Positions 8,418 through 16,735 are shown, counted from the first letter of the stretch. The stretch: 40,965 nt of DNA from Methylovulum sp. (GCA_028712695.1 JAQTQZ010000030.1:1-40965), one strand, 5' to 3'. Translations and numbers: made by a program. Notes: generated from the sequence alone by a model not told the origin.

Positions 8418-10730
8418 CTATATGCTCATCCGTACCCCAATCCAGCCTGCTCTAGGTGCACCGGGTGAGATAAAACGACCGTCATTAAAAGTGGGAAAAA
8501 TATCAGTAGCATTCCCATACACACCAAATGAGCTGTAGTTATTGTTAAAGACATTATCGAGCTTACCAAACACAGAAAAATGCGTGGTTATCTTGTATTC
8601 GGCGGTGGCATTGGCCAACCAGTAACCCGTTAACGGTGCGTTCAGGTTTGCTTCATCACCACGAAAGAATTGGTCGCCGCTGTAAAGGCCGTTAATGCCC
8701 AGCGACACTTTTTGCCATAAATCAACGCCTACTGCCCATTTAAACAAATGCTGGGGAATGCCCGGAATCCGGTTGCCTGATTTGACAGCGATGATTCTGC
8801 CATCCCCCTGCGGATTCTGTACGCCGAAACTATCCAGATAAGTGGCATCCAAGTAGGTGTAATTGCTTGAAAAATGCCAGTCGTCAAAGTCACTGAAAAC
8901 TTGCGGGTAAGTCACGCTAGTCCCTGCTTCCAAGCCATGACGCAGGGTTTGTCCAACATTGCTGAAATAACCTTGGTTATTAAAATTGCTTGAAAAATCA
9001 CGCCGGAAAATAATGTCGTTATTATTGGTGGTATGAAAATACCCCAGATTCCATTTGCCATCTCCTGCACCTATCAAGTTTTTTAAACTGCCCCTAAAAC
9101 CGGCTTCAAAGGTGTTGGCAACCACTTGTTTTAAGGGCGGGTCAGAGACAAACGAGTTAGGCAGTTTGCAGGGGGCGGTCGGATCGGCACAGCTTAATTC
9201 CATCGGCGTGGGGGAGCGGGTCGATTCGCTGTAACCGCCATACAGGTTTAGGTTTTTGTTGACTTCATAAGTCAAACCGGCAGACGGGTTAAAGCGCTCA
9301 AAGGTATGGTCGCCGTTGAGGTTTTTATCCGAATTGATGTATTTATCGGTCATCGACAAGTCAACATGGTTGTAACGCCCTGCGACCGTGGCGGTTAATT
9401 TGTCTGTGACAGAAAAACTATCGGTGGCATAAACGCCTACGGTGTCGCTGTGTGTATTCAACCGGACTCTGGATTCATCCACCAAGATACCGCTGCCTAT
9501 CGTACCTCGGTCACCCGTCAGTTGGGCCAGTTCAGTATCGGAGCCAAAATGCACATCCGCATTGTCGTAACTGGTACCGACAGTCAAGTTGTTTTCATGC
9601 GCAAACAGATCCCCAGTAAACATCGCCTGCAGAGTGCCGCCCCGCGAGTACATATTGGTCGCATTGGTATTATTTGTTGCACCGTCCACGTTGTCACTGA
9701 AATTGACTTGGTTTCCCCGCGTGTCGATGACAACGGCATCTTCCCCATCGCACAATAACGCATTGTTAAACGTACATGCGCCATAATCGCTATTGTCGCC
9801 ATTAAAAGAACGCATGCGGTTTTGGCGAAAATAGACATTGCCCGTAAGTTCAGTCGTATCGGTCAATGCGTAATTGCCGGCCAATTCAGTAAAAAACAGC
9901 CGAGTGACGGTTTGGTCGGGATGGGTGAATGTTGCCGTCCGGTCTTGCGCCAGCAATTGCACAGGGGCGGCGCCATTGCCGCGCAGATCGTTGTCATTGC
10001 TTGCTATAGTCAAGTCTAGGCCGCCCCGATCATTTTGCCAGCTTAATGTGCCGAGCGCTTGTTTTGCATCGGATTGGGAAAAAGTGCGCCAGCCCTGTTC
10101 GGCAAAGCTGCGCAGATCGACAAAATAGCCCCAAGTGCCATTATTGGCGCCACTGGTGATTTCTTCCGAATGCCGGTCAAACGAGCCGCCATAAACTTCC
10201 AGTTGGTGGCCCGGTGCGGAAAAGCCAGTTTTGGTTTTTATTGCAATCGCCCCGCCTAAGCTGTTTAAACCATACACAGGATTGGAACCGCCGTGCAATG
10301 TCGTTGACTTGATCGCGCCGGGTGGGATTAAGTCCCAATTGACCGAATCGCCGAACGGCTCGTTAAAGCGGACTCCATTGACATAAACGGACAGGCCTTG
10401 CGGCATGCCCGGTAGCGGTGAGGCGACAAAGCCGCGATAGTAAACATCGGGTTGGAGCGGGTTATTTTGCGCTTCGTTGATATGCACGCTGCCCAGATAG
10501 CGGTTAATGTAATCGGCGAGGGAAATGCTTTGCGAGGCTTGCAGTTGCTCTGACGATACCGTTTGGATGGTTGCCGGTATTTTATTGGCAGCAACGCCGC
10601 CTTCCAGTAACGGTGCGACGCCGATGATTTCAACGACGCCTAAATCGACGGCTTGCTCATCAGCTACCACGATAGCATGGGTGGCTGACAGGCTGATTAA
10701 TCCCAGAATACTAAACCCCAGTTTTTTCAT
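8418..10730 (-). CDS. TonB-dependent outer-membrane receptor, substrate unknown
   Basis: A 770-residue protein with a signal peptide (about residues 1-23, MKKLGFSILGLISLSATHA). A plug domain follows (about 45-170, including IPATIQTVSSEQL and NSLGGAIAIKT), then a long beta-barrel region with many Tyr/Phe-Asn-Gly strands. It should import a metal chelate or other scarce nutrient with energy from TonB-ExbBD. Two short Cys pairs (GACTFNNALLC and SCADPTAPC) sit in predicted extracellular loops and could form disulfides. The C-terminus is GVRMSI, without the aromatic last residue usual for barrel insertion. No FecI/FecR-type regulator or siderophore genes are adjacent. Iron is suggested only by the bfr-bfd neighbours; copper or lanthanide chelates are alternatives. 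Confidence 0.9.
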   Translation of the reverse strand: MKKLGFSILGLISLSATHAIVVADEQAVDLGVVEIIGVAPLLEGGVAANKIPATIQTVSSEQLQASQSISLADYINRYLGSVHINEAQNNPLQPDVYYRGFVASPLPGMPQGLSVYVNGVRFNEPFGDSVNWDLIPPGAIKSTTLHGGSNPVYGLNSLGGAIAIKTKTGFSAPGHQLEVYGGSFDRHSEEITSGANNGTWGYFVDLRSFAEQGWRTFSQSDAKQALGTLSWQNDRGGLDLTIASNDNDLRGNGAAPVQLLAQDRTATFTHPDQTVTRLFFTELAGNYALTDTTELTGNVYFRQNRMRSFNGDNSDYGACTFNNALLCDGEDAVVIDTRGNQVNFSDNVDGATNNTNATNMYSRGGTLQAMFTGDLFAHENNLTVGTSYDNADVHFGSDTELAQLTGDRGTIGSGILVDESRVRLNTHSDTVGVYATDSFSVTDKLTATVAGRYNHVDLSMTDKYINSDKNLNGDHTFERFNPSAGLTYEVNKNLNLYGGYSESTRSPTPMELSCADPTAPCKLPNSFVSDPPLKQVVANTFEAGFRGSLKNLIGAGDGKWNLGYFHTTNNNDIIFRRDFSSNFNNQGYFSNVGQTLRHGLEAGTSVTYPQVFSDFDDWHFSSNYTYLDATYLDSFGVQNPQGDGRIIAVKSGNRIPGIPQHLFKWAVGVDLWQKVSLGINGLYSGDQFFRGDEANLNAPLTGYWLANATAEYKITTHFSVFGKLDNVFNNNYSSFGVYGNATDIFPTFNDGRFISPGAPRAGWIGVRMSI

Positions 10731-10928
10731 AACTTACTCTAACGTGTTGTAAATGCCGTTATGATAGCCAAAGCGTTAAGTGATCCATAGGCTCATGGCG
10801 AAAAAAGGAAATATTCCTGCCGTGGCGCATGGCTTAAGTCTTTTGGTAAATGTCGGTACAATAACGCTTAGGTTGGCTGCGACGCTTTGCGGAGCATGCC
10901 TATTTTTAACTTTTAACTGACCGCCCTT

Positions 10929-11453
10929 TTGATTATTAGAATAGCCTTGTTATCCATGCTTGCTGCATTGGTTTTACTAGTGGTTGCAAAAATAGCCGCT
11001 GTGTTGGCAATCTACGGCTTGTCGATGCTAATAACCCAGTTGGGTTTGGTGCTATTGCTGACAGCCTTTATGCTGTTGCTGGCAATTGTCTTTGTGGACG
11101 CCTTAAATATAATTATTAAACAATGTATTGCGTATTTTTCGCCGCAACAACGGACACAGCGAAAATTTTTATTTATGCAGTCTAAAAGAACTCAAATCGA
11201 GCAATTGTTTTATTTTAAAACGTTACAAATGGGTTATTTTGCCGAGGTAAAAAGAAAACAGTTGCTTAATGCCAATAACCGGGAACATATCAGGCAGTTG
11301 TCAAAAACCATCGATAAAGAACTGCATTTGTTAAAACAACAATTACCGGCTACCGATTTCAAGCAATTGCAAGAGGAAAACAGCCGTTATCGGAATTGCC
11401 AAGATAGTTTAGGACTATTGGCGTTACAACAAAAAATAACTGCATTACGTTAA
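10929..11453 (+). CDS. Unknown protein: two membrane helices plus coiled coil
   Basis: I do not recognise this 174-residue protein. Residues 1-65 hold two hydrophobic helices (MLAALVLLVVAKIAAVLAIY and GLVLLLTAFMLLLAIVFVDAL). The rest is polar, Lys/Gln/Leu-rich and heptad-like, as expected of a cytoplasmic coiled coil (for example IRQLSKTIDKELHLLKQQL). The start is uncertain: TTG at 10929 or ATG at 10956, neither with a clear ribosome-binding site. It is followed after a single base by the next gene, so the two are surely co-translated. Similar topology occurs in membrane-anchored scaffold proteins, but no function can be assigned. Confidence 0.7.
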   Translation: MIIRIALLSMLAALVLLVVAKIAAVLAIYGLSMLITQLGLVLLLTAFMLLLAIVFVDALNIIIKQCIAYFSPQQRTQRKFLFMQSKRTQIEQLFYFKTLQMGYFAEVKRKQLLNANNREHIRQLSKTIDKELHLLKQQLPATDFKQLQEENSRYRNCQDSLGLLALQQKITALR

Positions 11454-11454
11454 T

Positions 11455-11988
11455 ATGGCACTATTTAAAAAATGGATTTTTAAGATTGTTAAGTTGGTGT
11501 ATGCCATTAAAGATGAAAATCTCTCTTGGCAAACCGCTAACCAAGACCAACAAGCAAAATTAAAGCAGGCAAGAATGCTTTCAGAACAGGCGCTTGTGGC
11601 GGAGTTGCAAAAAAAAAGCACCCAATTAGCACATGATATTACCTTGCTAAAAATTCGAAATGCGACTGAATTGTCAATACTGAAAACACGCTGTGAACAG
11701 GATATAAAAGATTACAAGCAGTATTTGAACGCACTGGATCAACTTAAACAGTCAATCCGGCAAAGTTATGCACACTTGCCCGAAGCGGTCGCCTTTACTA
11801 TCCATCATCATGCCAAACAACTCTTAAATACAATGTGGGAAGCGGATGATTTCGAACAAAAAATGCAACTGGAATTGCGGCTGATCCAGTTTATGACCAC
11901 TGTGCATGAAGACGCGCAGTTGCATTTGGATAATGCCCAAGTTGGCACATTGCCCCAAAAAACCCTGGATTTGATCCAGCAGCGATAA
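11455..11988 (+). CDS. Unknown coiled-coil protein, partner of the preceding gene
   Basis: A 177-residue protein I do not recognise. It begins with a basic, amphipathic stretch (ALFKKWIFKIVKLVYAI) that could lie on a membrane surface. A long charged helix rich in Lys, Gln and Glu (about 25-105) has coiled-coil character. A more compact C-terminal part (about 105-177) contains two His-rich turns (FTIHHHAKQ, TVHEDAQLHLD). The ATG is one base after the preceding stop. Both products are helical with a membrane link, so they may form a complex. There is no sign of a signal peptide or enzyme motif. Confidence 0.7.
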   Translation: MALFKKWIFKIVKLVYAIKDENLSWQTANQDQQAKLKQARMLSEQALVAELQKKSTQLAHDITLLKIRNATELSILKTRCEQDIKDYKQYLNALDQLKQSIRQSYAHLPEAVAFTIHHHAKQLLNTMWEADDFEQKMQLELRLIQFMTTVHEDAQLHLDNAQVGTLPQKTLDLIQQR

Positions 11989-12019
11989 CTACTGCAATGT
12001 GCCAAAATTGGTTTAGCTG

Positions 12020-12053
12020 CTGTCATCAAACAGTCATGAGGTCTAACTATAAT
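12020..12053 (+). promoter_or_regulatory. Pho box with -10 element upstream of the DUF2252 gene
   Basis: CTGTCAT-CAAA-CAGTCAT (12020-12037) is a pair of 7-base direct repeats separated by 4 bases. It matches the PhoB-box consensus CTGTCAT-N4-CTGTCAT at 13 of 14 repeat positions. Exactly 10 bases later comes a perfect -10 hexamer TATAAT (12048-12053). This is the spacing found in E. coli pho promoters such as phoA, where the box replaces the -35. Transcription would start near 12060, giving a leader of about 45 bases with an AGGA ribosome-binding site before the ATG at 12105. Confidence 0.75.
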
Positions 12054-12104
12054 CCTGAGCTTTTTTCATGCTTAACCGCATCATTACAATTTTAGGAAAA
12101 ACTT

Positions 12105-13499
12105 ATGAGATTAACCACAACACTGGCCTCGGGCATGGTATTGGCCGCTTTGTTTGCAACCACGTTACTACCCAATCAAGCTGTAGCGGCGAGTAGCCGT
12201 AAATCATGGGTCGTCCAGAAAATTTATACCTACAACCATCCGTTTGCCGTCAATCTTCCTGACGAGTTGGCCACTAAGATGACTAAAATGGCTGCCAGTG
12301 CTTTTTCATTTTATCGGGGTACGGCGCATTTGTTTTATGAAGACACCAAAAATACTGCTGTTTGGCCTGCGTCTTGGTACACCAATACCGCGACCAACGG
12401 GGTTTGGGTAGATGGCGATATGCACTTGCAAAATTTGGGGGGATTCCGCGATACCAATGATAATGCGGTATTCGATACCAATGATTTTGATGAGGGTTAC
12501 TGGGGCTCATACACGTGGGATCTGCGCCGTATGGCGGTTGCTATTTTGTTGGCTGCCGAAGAAAACGGCATTGGTAGTTCAGACCGCCAAAAGTTAGTAA
12601 AAAGTTTCATCGATAGCTATGCGGCCCAGATCGCCGATTTTAAAGGTAATGATTCGGAGCTAACTTACCGGCTGACCATCAGCAATACGAATGGTATCGT
12701 TAAAGACACTATTCAAGCGGCTGATGGCAAAACCCGCGCCAGCTTGCTGGCTAAATACACGGCGGTCAATTCCGGGCAACGTTCTTTCCTGACCATCAAC
12801 GGATCTTTGCAACCCGTTGACAACGCAACATTTTCTTCTATCAACTCGGCAATGCCAGGCTATATAAGTTCTATCGCCTCTTCTAAGCGTAAAAGCAATA
12901 GTTATTACCAACTGAAAGATGCGGCATTGCGGTTGGGCTCAGGCACTGGTAGCTTAGGGCGTTACCGTTATTACTTGCTGATTGAAGGGCCATCAACAGC
13001 AAATGGCGACGATGTCATTTTAGAAATGAAACAAGAAACCAATAGTGCAGTTGCTATTGCAGCAACCGGCACTATGCCTGCGTGGACTTATGATTATCAT
13101 AATGGTGAACGGGTCGTTAAAAGCATGAAAGCCTTGCTGACTAATACCGATATTTTAGCGGGTTACAACACATTGAACGGCCTGCCATTTTTCCTGCGTG
13201 AGCGGTCACCTTATCAGGAAGATTTTGATTATACGTTGCTGACCAGCTATACAAAATTCAATGATGCCGTGCAGTATATGGGGAAAGTTGTCGCTAAAAA
13301 TCATGCGCTAGCGGATAAAGACTACGATGCAACACTGATTCCCTTTAGCATGGATAAAGAAATAACCGATGTGATTAACGGCGATATAGCCGGTTTAAAA
13401 ACAGAAACCCTGAATTATGCGCTTAGCTATGCTTCTCAAGTGAAGCAAGATTATGCCGATTTTATGAGTGCAAAAAACAGCGGTGCGGTGCTGTATTAA
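12105..13499 (+). CDS. Exported DUF2252 family protein (kinase-like fold)
   Basis: The 464-residue protein has a clear Sec signal peptide, with cleavage expected after AVA at residue 28. The family signature follows: FYRGTAHLFYED (69-80), VDGDMHLQNLGGFRD (102-116), NDFDEG (126-131) and WDLRR (138-142). DUF2252 is thought to be related to aminoglycoside-phosphotransferase/protein-kinase folds. In that comparison GDMHLQN resembles the catalytic loop (HGDxxxxN) and NDFDE the metal-binding aspartate motif. Its biochemical activity is unknown. An exported member is odd because ATP is not expected in the periplasm. The gene sits behind a strong Pho box, so it probably responds to phosphate shortage. 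The MgtC/DUF4010 gene follows after roughly 120 bases and may be co-transcribed. Confidence 0.9.
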   Translation: MRLTTTLASGMVLAALFATTLLPNQAVAASSRKSWVVQKIYTYNHPFAVNLPDELATKMTKMAASAFSFYRGTAHLFYEDTKNTAVWPASWYTNTATNGVWVDGDMHLQNLGGFRDTNDNAVFDTNDFDEGYWGSYTWDLRRMAVAILLAAEENGIGSSDRQKLVKSFIDSYAAQIADFKGNDSELTYRLTISNTNGIVKDTIQAADGKTRASLLAKYTAVNSGQRSFLTINGSLQPVDNATFSSINSAMPGYISSIASSKRKSNSYYQLKDAALRLGSGTGSLGRYRYYLLIEGPSTANGDDVILEMKQETNSAVAIAATGTMPAWTYDYHNGERVVKSMKALLTNTDILAGYNTLNGLPFFLRERSPYQEDFDYTLLTSYTKFNDAVQYMGKVVAKNHALADKDYDATLIPFSMDKEITDVINGDIAGLKTETLNYALSYASQVKQDYADFMSAKNSGAVLY

Positions 13500-13621
13500 G
13501 CACATAGAGATAATGGACATCGGGTAATTATTAGCACAGAATTTAACAGGCATCGTAGCTTTTCTGGGATATAAAACCATCCAGAGAGAATGATAATTTT
13601 TGGGTTTTGTTGGGTAATTAC

Positions 13622-14887
13622 ATGTTAGGGCAACCAATGGCATTGGACAGCGCATTTCCTCCTTTACTGCTGCAGTTTGTGATGACGGTGGCGTTCTCAT
13701 TTGTTGTTGGCCTTGAGTTCCGTCGTTATCATTACAGTAACGGCTATAAGTTGCATTTTGGTAGTACGCGGACATTCGTGCTGATCGGCGTGCTAGGTTT
13801 TATCTTGTTCACTATCGATAGTAGCCGGTTATTGTACATAACCGGCCTGCTGCTGTTGGGCTGCCTTCTGCTGATTTTTTACTGGCGGCTTTCTGAAGAA
13901 AAGCTGTTTTCCCTATTCAGCACCTTGTTTGCACTGCTGATTTATCTGATAGGCCCGATTGCCTGTACTTTCCCTAATTGGTTTTTGGTGCTTTTTATCG
14001 TCTTGCTGATTTTAATGCTGGGTGAGAAACCCTTCATCCACCATATTTCCGAGCAGCTAGCGAATGAAGAAATTGTCACGTTAGCCAAGTTCTTGATTAT
14101 TTCCGGCGTGATTCTGCCATTGTTACCGGATCAGCCGATCACCGGATTCTTGCCGGTCACTTACTATAGGGTATGGCTTGCGGTGATCATTGTGTCGGGG
14201 TTTTCTTACCTAAGCTACCTTGCTAACAGTTATTTCTTTAAAAGCCGTAGCCTGCTAATCACCGGCCTATTAGGTGGCCTGTATTCCAGTACGGCGGCAA
14301 CTGTTGTGATAGGACGACGTGCCGCAGGTTATGTTGAAAATGCCTGGCGGAATGTGTCTTCGGCATTGATTATGGCGACTGCGATGATGTACGTCAGATT
14401 GCTGGTGATCATTTTTCTGTTTAACCCAGCGGTTTGCAAGCTGTTAATCCCCCCTTTTTTGACAATTATTATCTTCTCCCTAGCGACCGTTGCCGTGTTG
14501 TTGAAGTTTAGGAACCATGTGCCTGAACTACATGAAGCAGTGGCAGTGAAGCATCCGCTGGAACTGTCAACGGCTATTTTCTTTGCCATATTGTTTGTGT
14601 TGTTCACTTTTTTGACTAACTATGTCATTAGCCATTTTGGTAGCCATGGGCTTAAATCGCTGGCTGTTATTGTTGGGTTCACCGATATAGACCCGTTTAT
14701 CCTTTCTTTATTGAGTGGCAAATTTTCTGTGTCCGATTCGGTCATTGTGCCTTCAGTTATCCTCGCAAGCGGCAGTAATAATCTGTTGAAGGCGGCCTAC
14801 GCATTAGTGCTTGCGCGTAATTATTCAGTTTTGTTTGCTGCGATTTGGTTAGTGCTTTTGTTTGTTGCCTCTATGCTGTATGCCTAA
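13622..14887 (+). CDS. MgtC/SapB-type membrane protein with DUF4010
   Basis: A polytopic membrane protein of 421 residues with about 11-12 hydrophobic helices. The N-terminal part resembles MgtC/SapB (VVGLEFRRYHY followed by STRTFVLIGVLGFIL). The C-terminal half matches DUF4010, including GLLGGLYSSTAATVVIGRRA and GFTDIDPFILSL. MgtC-like proteins are linked to Mg2+, ATP and phosphate homeostasis. The role of the DUF4010 fusion is not established. Possible starts are the ATGs at 13622 and 13637 (the latter with AGGG six bases upstream) and a TTG at 13607. It lies downstream of the Pho-box-driven DUF2252 gene with no obvious promoter of its own. Confidence 0.85.
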   Translation: MLGQPMALDSAFPPLLLQFVMTVAFSFVVGLEFRRYHYSNGYKLHFGSTRTFVLIGVLGFILFTIDSSRLLYITGLLLLGCLLLIFYWRLSEEKLFSLFSTLFALLIYLIGPIACTFPNWFLVLFIVLLILMLGEKPFIHHISEQLANEEIVTLAKFLIISGVILPLLPDQPITGFLPVTYYRVWLAVIIVSGFSYLSYLANSYFFKSRSLLITGLLGGLYSSTAATVVIGRRAAGYVENAWRNVSSALIMATAMMYVRLLVIIFLFNPAVCKLLIPPFLTIIIFSLATVAVLLKFRNHVPELHEAVAVKHPLELSTAIFFAILFVLFTFLTNYVISHFGSHGLKSLAVIVGFTDIDPFILSLLSGKFSVSDSVIVPSVILASGSNNLLKAAYALVLARNYSVLFAAIWLVLLFVASMLYA

Positions 14888-14979
14888 TTTTTAGACAGCT
14901 TCTGACATATTGATGCCATCATTTTATAGGCTTTCAGTGGTGACAAATAATGTATTGATTCCGCATTTTTCTAACCAAC

Positions 14980-15195
14980 AGGGCCATAGTAATAAAGCAG
15001 GCTTGGCGGCGATGACTAAAGTGTTGGCAGAAGGGCGGGCGATTCGGTCAGGGTCAATTGTGCAGCAGGTCGCGTTAAAACGCAGCGGCGCCCCTTCTGA
15101 TATTGCCAAGGCGGTGTTGTTTTTGATTAAAGATGCAGGTTTATGTGACCGGACAAATTATCACCGTTGATGGCGGGCGCAGCTTATTCTGCTGA
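14980..15195 (+). pseudogene. Remnant of a pteridine-reductase-type SDR gene (folM-like)
   Basis: Only the last part of a short-chain dehydrogenase survives. The pieces are NKAGLAAMTKVLA, the region after the catalytic Tyr-x3-Lys, and IVQQVALKRSGAPSDIAKAVLFLIKDAG. One extra T near 15140-15142 then shifts the frame. In the shifted frame the normal SDR ending can be read (YVTGQIITVDGGRSLFC, stop at 15193-15195). The substrate-binding region between these parts is deleted, the catalytic Tyr is not present, and the N-terminal Rossmann half is gone. The ending is typical of pteridine reductases/dihydromonapterin reductases, which fits the adjacent folK-folB. It overlaps the folK stop tail to tail. 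An open frame of 86 codons from 14910 runs through it but is unlikely to make a working protein. Confidence 0.8.
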
Positions 15196-15684
15196 TGCCC
15201 AGTCAGGTGTGATGCAGTGCTGTTGAAGCCCGGTCTTGTTGAATTTTTCCCACAGTTCCTCGTAGCTCAAGTGGCTGATGGGGTGTTTTAAAGTTGGCGC
15301 TATTTCTGCCAAAGGCTCAAGGACAAAGGCATAACGCTCAATTTCATCGCGGGGGATGTGCAACTGTCCGTCATTGATGACAAGATTGCCATATAAGATA
15401 AGGTCAAGGTCTAACGTGCGTGCAGAAAATTTTTGACTGTCAACGGTGCGGCCATTATCAAGTTCAATTTGGCGAAGTTTCTTGGCGACTTGTTTAGCCT
15501 TCAAGTCGGAGTTAAAACCCACGATAAGATTGTAAAAATGGTCGCCTTCAAAACCGACGGCTGCCGATTCATAAATACTTGAGACAGACAGTTTGCCAAA
15601 ACACTGTTTAAGCGCCTGTAAACCGGCAGGAATATGTTTGTTCTGGTCGATATTGCTGCCTATGCTGATGTAGCCTACAGTCAT
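15184..15684 (-). CDS. folK: HPPK (folate pathway pyrophosphokinase)
   Basis: FolK (166 residues) transfers pyrophosphate from ATP to 6-hydroxymethyl-dihydropterin in folate synthesis. The N-terminal YISIGSNIDQN, the ESAAVGF/FYNLIVGF pterin-binding region and the metal-binding motif RTLDLDLILY with its two aspartates are all present, as is IPRDEIERYAFVLEPLAEIAP. The start overlaps the folB stop by 4 bases (15681-15684), so the pair is coupled. Confidence 0.96.
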   Translation of the reverse strand: MTVGYISIGSNIDQNKHIPAGLQALKQCFGKLSVSSIYESAAVGFEGDHFYNLIVGFNSDLKAKQVAKKLRQIELDNGRTVDSQKFSARTLDLDLILYGNLVINDGQLHIPRDEIERYAFVLEPLAEIAPTLKHPISHLSYEELWEKFNKTGLQQHCITPDWASAE

Positions 15685-16040
15685 AATGGTTTTTGCCCGC
15701 GTTCAATGATGATGCCGACGTCACTGGCGTCACTGACAGCGCCTTTTTTATTCAGGGTTATTTTTACCCATGGTACGTTAAATTCAGCGAGGATAAGTTT
15801 GGCTATTTCCACAATCAGTTTTTCAACCAGAAAAAATTGGCTGTTTTCGACAAAGGAAATAATGCGTTCAGACGCTGTTTTGTAATCCAATGTGTACTTA
15901 ATATCATCGGTGGCGGCGGCTTTTTCTATATCAAAAGCCATTTCAATATCTAGAATAATGGTTTGTTTGGTTTCCCTTTCCCAGTCATAAATGCCGATGA
16001 TAGTGTCTATTTTAAGGCTGCCTAAAAAAATGATGTCCAT
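15681..16040 (-). CDS. folB: Dihydroneopterin aldolase
   Basis: FolB (119 residues) cleaves dihydroneopterin to 6-hydroxymethyl-dihydropterin, the substrate of FolK encoded next. It begins with MDIIFLGSLKIDTIIGIYDWER, the family's usual opening with the catalytic Glu. It has the DYKTASERI segment and ends with VSDASDVGIIIER, close to the usual C-terminal motif. The gene is divergent from plsY, leaving about 95 bases for both promoters. Confidence 0.95.
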   Translation of the reverse strand: MDIIFLGSLKIDTIIGIYDWERETKQTIILDIEMAFDIEKAAATDDIKYTLDYKTASERIISFVENSQFFLVEKLIVEIAKLILAEFNVPWVKITLNKKGAVSDASDVGIIIERGQKPL

Positions 16041-16135
16041 AATTATTTTCCGTTATGATGTGCGCTTTTAAAAAAATGGTAAGTATCAGCGAAACACGCC
16101 GGGCTTACAAGTTCTGAGTGATGAAGGTATATCTA

Positions 16136-16708
16136 ATGATTGAATGGTTGTTTATCCCAGGGGCTTATCTGATAGGCTCAATTTCCAGTGCGATCATCGT
16201 TTGTCGGCTGATGGGATTTCCGGATCCGCGTGAACAAGGTTCGGGTAATCCTGGGGCGACCAATGTGATGCGCATAGGGGGTAAAAAAGCGGCGGGCATT
16301 ACGCTGTTAGGGGATATGTTAAAAGGCCTGTTGCCAGTTTATGCCGCTAATGTCTTGAATGTGTCGGTTGACGTGTTGGCCTTGACAGGCTTGGCCGCGT
16401 TTTTTGGACATTTGTATCCCGTTTTTTTTGGTTTTAAAGGCGGGAAGGGCGTGGCGACATCGGTTGGCGTCATGCTCGGTTTTTCTTGGCTTTTAGGCCT
16501 TTCTGCCATGGGCACATGGATACTGGTTTATAAAGTCGGAAAAATTTCCTCGTTAGCTGCATTGGTTGCATCGGTATTGTCGTCCCTTTATGCTTGGTTT
16601 ATTGTTGGTGATATGACGATTGTGATGGCTTGCGTTGTTATGACGGCCGTCTTATTGTGGCGACATAAAAGCAATATCCAACGTTTAATTCAAGGTCAGG
16701 AAAATTAG
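16136..16708 (+). CDS. plsY: Glycerol-3-phosphate acyltransferase PlsY
   Basis: PlsY (190 residues) moves the acyl group from acyl-phosphate to glycerol-3-phosphate, the first committed step of phospholipid synthesis, in the inner membrane. The three cytosolic family motifs are visible: GSISSAIIVCRLMGFPDPR with GSGNPGATNVMRIGG, DMLKGLLPV, and GHLYPVFFGFKGGKGVATS. I chose the ATG at 16136, preceded by GAAGG at a good distance, because family members start just before the first helix. GTG 16118 and ATG 16121 are in frame but less likely. Linkage of plsY to folB and tsaD is common in proteobacteria. Confidence 0.95.
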   Translation: MIEWLFIPGAYLIGSISSAIIVCRLMGFPDPREQGSGNPGATNVMRIGGKKAAGITLLGDMLKGLLPVYAANVLNVSVDVLALTGLAAFFGHLYPVFFGFKGGKGVATSVGVMLGFSWLLGLSAMGTWILVYKVGKISSLAALVASVLSSLYAWFIVGDMTIVMACVVMTAVLLWRHKSNIQRLIQGQEN

Positions 16709-16735
16709 TTTAATAGTTAGTGCTGAACGGCTTCC

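Noticed and set aside
11034-11049. AACCCA-G-TTGGGTT palindrome resembling the repeat near metF
   Set aside because: It lies inside a coding region and lacks the other arms, so it is probably chance.
14910-15170. Open frame of 86 codons as an intact gene
   Set aside because: Its conserved part is only the tail of an SDR enzyme, and the normal ending continues in another frame, so it is listed as a pseudogene.
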